From: Acanthaster planci
Lineage: Eukaryota; Echinodermata; Asteroidea; Valvatida; Acanthasteridae
Length of the DNA: 64,000 bases
Assembly: GCF_001949145.1 (NCBI RefSeq)
Contig: NW_019091367.1
Span: 1,764,596-1,828,595 of the forward strand
Direction of reading: 5' to 3'
Part shown: positions 52,898 through 61,600 of the stretch, in pieces
How positions within the stretch are numbered: position 1 is the stretch's first letter
Layout of the letters: each line of letters starts with the position of its first letter
Notes under the pieces: generated by a model
What the model was told of the DNA's origin: nothing
The model's database searches: none
The model's input: the letters and a program-made list of their open reading frames with translations, nothing else
Translations under genes and position numbers: made by a program

Positions 52898-53667
52898 TGT
52901 TAACACAATACCTCATTATCAAGATGGGAAAATGTAAGTTGATGTAGGTGTTTCACTTTTATTTGCTGTTTATTTATTTGCCAAGTTCAACAGTGTCAAT
53001 ATAAAAATAAAAATCTTCATAAAGATATACCTGTATCACATAACATGATGGTGGTGCATTTTATATGTAAATGTTAACTTGCGTAACTATTGTACTGACA
53101 AGCGGGAGAAGGTGAAAGTATTATAGAACGTGTGCTAGTGAAGCATTATTCACCCAATGTTGCTCGAGCAGGAGGGCCTGTTTTTATTTACTTTTTACTT
53201 TTGTTTTTTTTTCCAGGTGTATCTGTAACTTTTTGGGGCACAAATGTCACCTTCAGGCAAAGAAGATGATATTTTATACCGGGGACTTAGCTTTTTATTC
53301 AGATGCGTGTAGGTATGATGACAAATTTCTGGGCCGGTTTTGGCTCCAAAATAAGATTAATGCGCAGTCCATTAATGGACTCGGTAAAATTTGAAGCAAC
53401 TAACATTTTGCAGTTATGTCATACAGGGATTTCACATTAGCACCGTCTGCGCATATCCGCATCGAAAGCGAGGCTCTCTGTGTTGAACTTCGTCGTGCGT
53501 GCCCGCGGAGTCGACACAGTACATGCAGTATCCAGTTCGTAAGTGTGATGCCACTTCAGTTTAAACCACGCCCACTGTACATGCAGATACACAACCATCG
53601 CAGGTAGTTAGTTTGCGGTAAATTGCCTTTAATTTTCTTTGGATTTTACGTGTCGAGTCATCCTGAA

Positions 53668-53668
53668 N
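53668..53668. other. ambiguous base (n)
   Basis: The only non-ACGT character noticed in the window; lies in non-coding sequence. Confidence 0.95.
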
Positions 53669-54851
53669 AACATACCTTTATGTATTTTGTGTCTTAACTC
53701 CTTACTTTCAGTCATCTGATCGTATTAAGAATTGAAGCTGACACATACAGCCTCGTTTTCAAATGCGGCGGAAGTGCGCAGATCGACGCTAAAAGCATCG
53801 TATTGTGATCCCTCTATTGGGGAAAGTATAACATCGCTTGAGTGTGAAATCGCGGATTAAACTAAACACACTGTGGGCTTTCTCTGCACCTGTAATGTGT
53901 AAAATATTTACTATTCGAATAAAAGAAACTTGTGCCTATAAATTATAATGTCATAATATAAATAATACTCGCTCTGTAAATGGTGCAGACCAGATGAAGT
54001 TCAATTAAAGATTTCCCTTGAAACTTGTCACATGTGTAAAAAGGTATCACAAAATTGTTACCACTCTGTCCTCCATCCAGTGCCCTTTGTGAGATTGGAG
54101 AAGGTGTTAAAAGAAACTTTTTATTACCCTTTAATACTTTGGTTTAGTTTCGCCATTAATTAGAACGAGAGGGTTTCTTTTTTAAACTTATGTTAGACAT
54201 CAGTCCATAAGTCCAGAAGAATAAAACTAGTGTCATTTGGCACTTCCAAGAACCTTATATTATTGAGAAAATCGTTTCCCAAATTGTGGAGAAGACTGGT
54301 GTAAAGACGTGCAAGGTTTTCTATTGTCAGACTAATCACTGTAGATGTAAGGTCAACAGCATAGATTTCCGTATCCTGTAACAGACTGAAAGTGCTGTTT
54401 CTTTCATCATTTAGAAAAAAAAAGGAATGGTTTTGATGATCCTGCTGGCCGGAAGACTGCTTAAGATTGTGTTGAATTCATTCTGAAATGTAATCATGAA
54501 CTGCAAACATTTCTCCAAATCCAAGACATTTCCTGGTGGTTTCTAATCCTCCAATTATTTGTGGGTTTAGAAATTGGACGGCTTGCCCTTCTGTGGAACC
54601 TACAACAAGCTGAAAATGAAGAGTGGTGCAGTTCAGTCCTGTAGTCTTAATTGCACCGTTGCATCATTTATGTGCATACCAAAATAACTTTTGGAGTTCA
54701 ATTTCTTTGTAAATGCATTATGTAGATAATGTAACTTAAGAGCACAACTCATATTGTAGATTATTGACTGTTTTTATGTAGTGTCACGTGCGTATGGTGT
54801 TCTGTACAATGTCATTCAACACGGTTCATTTCCAAAATGTTTTTGAGCATA

Positions 54852-54857
54852 AATAAA
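54852..54857 (+). terminator. AATAAA, candidate distal poly(A) signal on the + strand
   Basis: Sits in CATAAATAAACAG with a T-rich CTTTATTTTTGTTTA element about 25 nt downstream, the usual layout of a cleavage/polyadenylation site. It faces a minus-strand AATAAA at 54883-54888. Confidence 0.4.
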
Positions 54858-54882
54858 CAGAGCTGGTCAACATGTAAGAAGC

Positions 54883-54888
54883 TTTATT
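54883..54888 (-). terminator. minus-strand AATAAA overlapping the small ORF stop
   Basis: TTTATT on the + strand; on the minus strand the TAA stop of the 92-aa frame lies inside the hexamer. A T-rich element follows on the minus strand near 54855. Confidence 0.35.
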
Positions 54889-55162
54889 TTTGTTTACGTC
54901 CGGACGTTTTGCCCATTTTCTTGTCCGGTGATATCCTGCGCTCTTTGATCAACTTTATTTGGTGGGTGTAATGTTTCTCCTCTAACTTCTCTGTTGGAAG
55001 GTGAACACACATCGGTTTGAGGCTGTGGAGCATGATGGGAAATAAGAACCGGAAGGATTTGGGTTTTTGTAGGTCACAGCCAGAAGATACTTTTTTCGTG
55101 AAAAATGTATGTGTTCTCGTAACAAAGAAGTGTCGCCTTCGACAAATTCTGAGGTGCCACAT
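54884..55162 (-). CDS. possible small basic protein, unrecognised (92 aa)
   Basis: Minus-strand frame from ATG at 55162 to TAA at 54884-54886; an in-frame TGA lies upstream. The N-terminus is Arg-rich without acidic residues (MWHLRICRRRHFFVTR), like a mitochondrial presequence, and the C-terminus is Lys-rich (SPDKKMGKTSGRKQK). The stop codon is embedded in a minus-strand AATAAA, which would give an extremely short 3' UTR. It is head-to-head with ALG9 (397 bp between ATGs). I do not recognise the family; it could also be the last exon of a larger gene, or chance. Confidence 0.3.
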   Translation of the reverse strand: MWHLRICRRRHFFVTRTHTFFTKKVSSGCDLQKPKSFRFLFPIMLHSLKPMCVHLPTEKLEEKHYTHQIKLIKERRISPDKKMGKTSGRKQK

Positions 55163-55558
55163 ATTTGGTATATCTTTTAAATGTCGGGAATTGTGAACAT
55201 CTTGATTTCAATTTGGAAGCTTTAAGTTCCGAAATCATGTGTTCTATATTATTTACATTGACAGAATGTTGTCAATGAAATATTACGATCATAGTACGAT
55301 TTGAATGATTAAAAGTCTAGATATTTTTTGCGCTTGCAAATTTCCCGTGAGGATCATTAAAGGCATGCAAACTATCGGACATGGGTCCATCCTGCATGTG
55401 CCCAATCTTTGCAGACGACGGCGTCTGTTGCTACAGCGCCCTCAAGAGTTTTCAAACCCTTTGGACAATGGTCACGTCGGATCGTGTTTTGCCGAGGAGT
55501 TGCATGCTACAAAATTATCGACACAAGCCTAATACCGGAAGTGTTGGTGCCGGAAGAA
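55163..55558 (+). promoter_or_regulatory. ALG9 upstream region, possible bidirectional promoter
   Basis: Lies between divergent start codons. ACCGGAAGT at 55534-55542 is a consensus ETS/GABP site, typical close to start sites of housekeeping genes; a second GCCGGAAG is at 55549-55556. No TATA box. Exact start site not determinable. Confidence 0.4.
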
Positions 55559-55638
55559 ATGAAGTCGGTTAGTTCCAGAGGAAAAGTGCGGCACGTGGCA
55601 TCCAAGAAGGATCCCAAGGTTGCTGAAATGCGTGAAAA
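55559..55638 (+). CDS. ALG9: ALG9 exon 1 (N-terminus)
   Basis: MKSVSSRGKVRHVASKKD..., 26 codons plus two bases, donor GTAAGT at 55639. The ALG9 N-terminus is variable between animals, so identity rests on phase 2 matching exon 2 and on position. The frame is open to 55361 upstream but without another ATG. Confidence 0.75.
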
Positions 55639-58600
55639 GTAAGTTCATTTTCACAGGAAAAATGGTTGCCTAGATTTCGGACAATTGCAATCTCCACCCC
55701 CCCCACCCAATACAAACGCAAATAATAAACAGTCCATGATCACCGATGAATAACACTGAATAAAGTAGGCCTAGTATCACAACCGATGGAAAGGATATAC
55801 GTACACCATTCACCAGCTCATCATAATCTTGCTTGCGATCTCCACTTTTAGCATGTTTGTCATAAGTGTGTAGGGGGGTAAAACCCGCACTCAGGCTGTT
55901 CAGTAGGCCTATTTCCTCCATGGTTTCACCATAGAGCAAGCACAGACAATGACCTCGATGACAGATTAATTGTCATCATGGTCAATTGATACTGAGTTTT
56001 TAAAGGGGCACCTGTCATTTTACTTGTGTGGAAAGGTCCCCAACCTTGCAAGAGAATATTTAAAAAATAAAAGTAGGCCTATGTAAGACTCGTAGGTGTT
56101 GAAAACATTGTTTGTGACTTTCCTATACAAGACTCTTACCTATTTGGCATGTGTTTGTTTTGCAGGTTTCTAGAACTCTTAACCCTAGCAAACACCATTA
56201 ACCTTTAAGGCGGTAATTATTTTTTATCATGCCATGGTTAAAATAGTGTATACATTCAACCTTTACACTATGTACACAGAAATTAACATTGCTTTATTGG
56301 CAGGTGGCATGGCTGTACATTTGTCAGCTTTTGTTTTAATCACCCGAATATCCTTTGCTCTGCTTCACAGTGTTGCTCGGCATGCCAGGGTACCAGTTGA
56401 GCATGCCGACAGCCTCCAGTGTTGGACTCCTCAGGCCTCCACGGCCCTCAAGATCCTCATCTCGGCCCGTTTCTGCTCCGCCCTCCTCAGTAACATATCC
56501 GACTGTGACGAGACCTTCAACTACTGGGAACCGGTGCGTGGCTTGCGCCAGATCTGACATCGGTCTGCTTGTCTTTGATTTTGCTATTTAATGCCGCAAA
56601 TCTGGAAGTTTTTCCTCTCGATGTAGATGTGTTACCAACGTCGACCTGCCAGGGGACTCCAAGACGGTTGAAATTTCTGAGGAAAAATGGAAATACTTTC
56701 CAAATGGACATCTTGATTTATATTAAGATATTAACAGAAAATACCAAATAAGCAGTTGTCTCTACAGTTGTTTGATTTTAATATTTTCCATTTATATTTG
56801 AATATTTGAATATTTTATCTTCTCACCCAGGACATACTCAAACACTTGCAGTTAAAAACGAATTTCTGCTTGGTCTCTTGCCCTCACTAAACACATGCAG
56901 TTGTACAGTTTTAAACAAATGTGATACATAAAAAAATCCTGCAACAACAGAAAACATACTCCAGAGTTCATAAGTTTGAACCCCACTTTTTGTAAATTTT
57001 CCTTTATTAACTGACTGCAAGACTGATGGTTTATCCTCCCTTTTTACCCTCATCCCAGACCCATTACCTGATCTACGGAGAGGGCTTTCAAACCTGGGAG
57101 TACTCCCCGGCCTATGCACTCCGCTCCTATGCGTATCTCTTCCTGCATGCCTTACCCGGTAGACTTCACTCCCATCTCCTGGCTGCCAACAAGGTTGGTG
57201 TCTGGAAACAAGACGCCTGTATTGCCTGCTCGGCAGGGTCTCAAATAGGCGGGTTCCCTGCTATCTATATCAGCAATCTTTTGGCGGGTAGACATCGTTT
57301 AAAACTTTTCGTGACAAAACTGAAGCAAACATCTAATCTGCTTGCTCTGAAGAAGGTACTCAGTTACTGAAAGCTCGGCAGCTCTGCTTGCCCTGAAGAA
57401 GGGACTCAGTTACCGAAAGCTCAGCAATCACATATTTCAGAGCACTGATTTGATATTATATTCTTGTCGATAATCTAACAAATCTTCGTTGATTCCATTT
57501 AGATCCTGGTTTTCTACTTCACTCGGTGCCTGCTGGGGCTCTCCTGTGCATTATGTGAGCTCTACTTCTACAGGTGAGAAAGTCTCTCCTCTGGTCCCCA
57601 ATTGGAATTATTTTGCAAGTTGAACCTTTTTACTGAAATGGGATGCCTTTTTCTGTCAAGGCAGGATTATGTGATAGGCATACAAGAAATTTGGGGCCTA
57701 CTAAATGTTTGAGGGCCAATGAAAGTTAGGTAACACTGGTGCCTAGTTTCATAGAGAACACTTAGCCTTGCTCTATGTGATGTCTTTGTGAGGAGAGTTT
57801 CGATTACTTTAAAAAAAAATGATGTATTTGATACAGGTATACAGTTGTACTATAAACGTTGTTTTTTCTTTCATAAAGGGGTGTATGCAAGAATTTTGGA
57901 GCAAGTGTCGGACGTCTAACTCTGTGCTTTTCACTCTTCAGCACGGGCATGTTCATATCGAGTGCAGGTGAGTAACGTAACACGCCTGTATTCCGTTCAC
58001 AGAGGACTGTGGATCTCGTATTCTGTGCAGTTCACCATTTGCTGTAGTTTGTACTAGAAAGAGCAAACTGCCGTCTTCGTTTTGATGGATGTTCGGTTTG
58101 GCATCCTGCTAAAAATGAACATTATGTGGGTGAAACGTGTTAAGGGTTTCTATCAATTTGCATTGTGTAAGTGTCTTTTAAAGGCCTTTTACTGGAAACC
58201 TGGCTCCAGCAATTTGGGAGCCAATTTGTTAAGTTAGGTCACTGTGGCAGAAATGCTAAAAGGCACCTCAGACCTATTAAAGTTCGGTTTATGGTATCCA
58301 CCTTGAGCAGAAGCACCCCCTTATCAGTTGAAAAAAAAAAGCCATGCTGATGGGGAGTGTTGAGTGTTGTTGGTAGTGGCACGCACGCAATGCATGCATT
58401 TCGTAGCCATTCGTGAACCAGCTGGTTGCAGTTCCCACCAAAGGAGCATCCGTTACTTGGATAAACACGCAGCCTTTTGGTCCCGCTCAGGGCCCAGATG
58501 GTTTGGGAAAGAGTTTAATGATTGTAGCATGTACAGCTCAGCTGCTCTTAATTTACATGGGGTTAAACACCCTCAGGAGTTTGGTATCTTATAGACCAGA

Positions 58601-61600
58601 AGAATTTAGGACTGAAGGCATGTGCACGGGGAGGGGGACATCTGACCCGAAGTGGCTCCTTGAGTTGGGATTAATGTTGCCAGGGGTCACCTGAGTTTTT
58701 GTCTCATTTGGAGATATTGCAGGTTGTGCATATTCAATTGAAGTTGTAAGCTGTGCTGGTTGAACATGGGAACCAGTTTTCAAAGGTGGTGCTCAACTCC
58801 TTGCCTTTTTCCACAGTGTTCTCCTCACACTAGTTTGAAGTCACTTGAAATAAATGAACAACTTTAGACGGATTCCTTGGGTTTTGCTGGTTGGCCATGC
58901 CGCTGAATCTAAAGTCAAGTCCAAATTGCTTGGAAGTGGCTGAAATAATGCATGAACCCAGGGGAGCTGCCAGCTGGTGGCCTCACCCATTTTCCCTAGG
59001 CTTATGAGTCAGCTCTAGGCCACCTAAAGTTCCTACTTGTAGTCGATAGATTTTAATACATCCCTTGTTTGTATTTTCACCAGCATTTCTACCAAGCAGT
59101 TTTTCCATGTACATGACCATGGTGTCCATGGCTGGATGGTATCTTGGCAACTATCCAGTAAGTTCCACTTCTGTGAACGTCAATTGTGAACATCATGTGT
59201 GATTGGTTTGTGGGCAGAACTCGGTGAAGTCAATTCATCATTGAAATCTCACCATTTTATCGGCATCTCTGTTGGTCTCGTTTGGGAGAATACCATTTTG
59301 AATGCTTATTTTAAAAACCGTAAATTTTTCAGAGCTTTTCAACTGTAATTGAATTAAAAATTAAGGTACAATTTGAAATCGTTTTCAGGTTGCGATAATG
59401 GGCACAGCCATCAGCGCATTTGTGGGATGGCCTTTTGCTGGAGCGTTAGGGTAAGGAAAACCAAGCAAATGAAGTGGGTCCAGTAAGTTTTTATTATAAA
59501 TGTAGTCTCTATTTTCGTATTATCCAGTTGCATTTTTTCTCAACCATTCTGAATTCCCAAAATCTTCCATAATGAGAGAAGCCAATGGTACATTGTTGGA
59601 TTTTTTAGGGGCATCACATTTATATTGGCTTTGTTGTACCATCTTTTTATCCTGCCAACCCGCCACAGCCACTTTGTGAATTTTGAAGGATATGGGAGTC
59701 TTGGGATTCAAGGCAAAAGTCAATCCCATTGTGTCAACTTCAGCTGAAGCAATAACTGAAGAACTTTGATCATCAGTTCATACTCCACCCCTTCCTGATT
59801 TCTGTCATTTCCTGTAAATTGTGATTTTTCACTTTACTCATTTACACTTGCGATGTCTTTTAAAAAACAGCGTCCCTACTGATGTTTCGGAAAACATTAC
59901 ATCCTTGAAACAAAATCTGGTCATGTCTTCTTTGTATGTCATATTTGACATTTGTGCTTGTAAGCTAACTACATCCCTGTCTTGTTTTGCAGAATCCCTA
60001 TCGCAATTGATATTGTCCTTCGAGAGAAGAGAGTCGCTTTATTCATCAAGTGGTGTGTGGCAGCATGTGTCTTAGTCTTGGTGAGTTTAAACCGCTAACA
60101 CTTACCTTCACAAAGCAAGTCATGGTTGTAAAACTTTGACTGAGTACTTTTCGTAGATACCTTTTTTCTCACCATATTTGTAGTATTCTCATTTGTCGTC
60201 TGTTTTTTGGTTTTTTTTCTTTCACAAGTTGCCCTTGGTGTTGATCGATTCTCAGATGTTTGGCAAGCTTGTGATTGCGCCGCTCAACATCGTCATGTAC
60301 AACGTGTTCACTGATCACGGAGCCAATCTGTACGGTAAGTTACGGTAGCACGCCTTGAGCTGTATACTTGAGGGGCTTCCAAAGCAACGATTACATCTGT
60401 TGTCCAAACCAGACACAAGATCAGTCAGTATAAACAGGGTGAACAATGACTAAGGAATGCTTTAGTGTTGCAGTTCATTTGAATAGCTTGTGATTTGGAT
60501 TCAGACTGGTGGTCTTGTGATGGTCTTGTGTGGTCCTGTGAAGGTCTTAAGTGGTCTTTACTACAACACTGGTCATTTTATGCGAATTGGGTTCTGACAT
60601 TTTTGCAGTAAAACTCTCCATTGGTTCAGGCAGGTTAATGTAGACTATAATTAAGTTGTGAAGCCATGAAAATACTTCAATAAGTTGCACAGGGATGTTT
60701 TGTTTCCTTCTTTTTTTTTTCTTACAGGCACTGAGCCTTTCAGTTTCTATTTCATCAACGGATTCCTGAATTTCAATGTTGCCTTTTTCATGGCTCTGGT
60801 TGCTCTTCCCTTTTCAGTGAGTGTAAAAACTTCTGTGAAAATCCAAGTTGTCTGTAATAACTTTCAATCAAGAAGCTAGAGAAGTGGGTAAGATTGTATC
60901 CAAAGACAAGACTTGTGTGCATCAATTTGAGTTCTTCATATTTCTTCCAAATGTCGTGTTCACAATTGGTTTGAAATGCGTATGTTCCAGAAAGCTGATT
61001 TTCACAATTCAGTGGTCATTTCCTCAACATTCCCATCCTGTTACATTTAATAAGTAAATAAAACTAAATTGCCCAAAGCCTGAAGAAATTGACAGCAAAT
61101 ATCCTATGACATTATCGCATGTAGGACTGAAAAGCGTGCCCTTTGAAAAAAGAATCCGTTTTGATCGTTTCTTTGTATTTCCTGTCTTCAGTTTGCGGTC
61201 AACTGGTACGTGAAGGGACGTCCGGGAACCAGCCTAGAGCCCCTTCCTCATTGGCTCACGCTCCTACCCATGTACCTGTGGGTTCTTGTCTTTTTCGGCC
61301 AAGCACACAAGGTGAACACTCAGATGAGTGTTGCTTCACTGCATATCCCCATATTACCCTCCTGTCTAAAAACAGGCAGTTACCACAGAGAGAGACGAAC
61401 AAAGGATTGACGGCTGAGGACCGGACCAATCTTTATGCTCCTTTAGGTGTGGCTGTCCTCTGTGGTAAAAGTGAATGGATACATTTACACATGTGCCAGA
61501 TCTCCTGAACTTTCTGCAAAAACTTTGGAAAACAGCAAGTAGTTGAGGTATTTGTACGTAGCCCAGAGAACATGTCTTTTTTTACTTGACACACAAGGAC

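Larger units (their letters stand above)
49434..54877 (+). other. probable receptor 3' UTR and flanking DNA
   Basis: AT-rich sequence with no convincing coding exon. AATAAA signals occur at about 50343, 51155 and 54852; the last has a T/GT-rich downstream element and is followed by the opposite-strand gene end. Holds the covarying hairpin at 52839-52897 and one ambiguous base (n at 53668). A CpG-richer patch at about 53430-53830 is unexplained. Where the mRNA ends cannot be decided from sequence. Confidence 0.45.
59158..60227 (+). other. ALG9 introns 6-8
   Basis: Introns 59158-59388, 59451-59992 and 60081-60228; no elements recognised. Confidence 0.65.

Noticed and set aside
55409-55558. N-terminal extension of ALG9 upstream of 55559
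   Set aside because: The frame is open from 55361 but has no ATG before 55559; the first start-like codon is TTG, not credible for a eukaryotic gene here.
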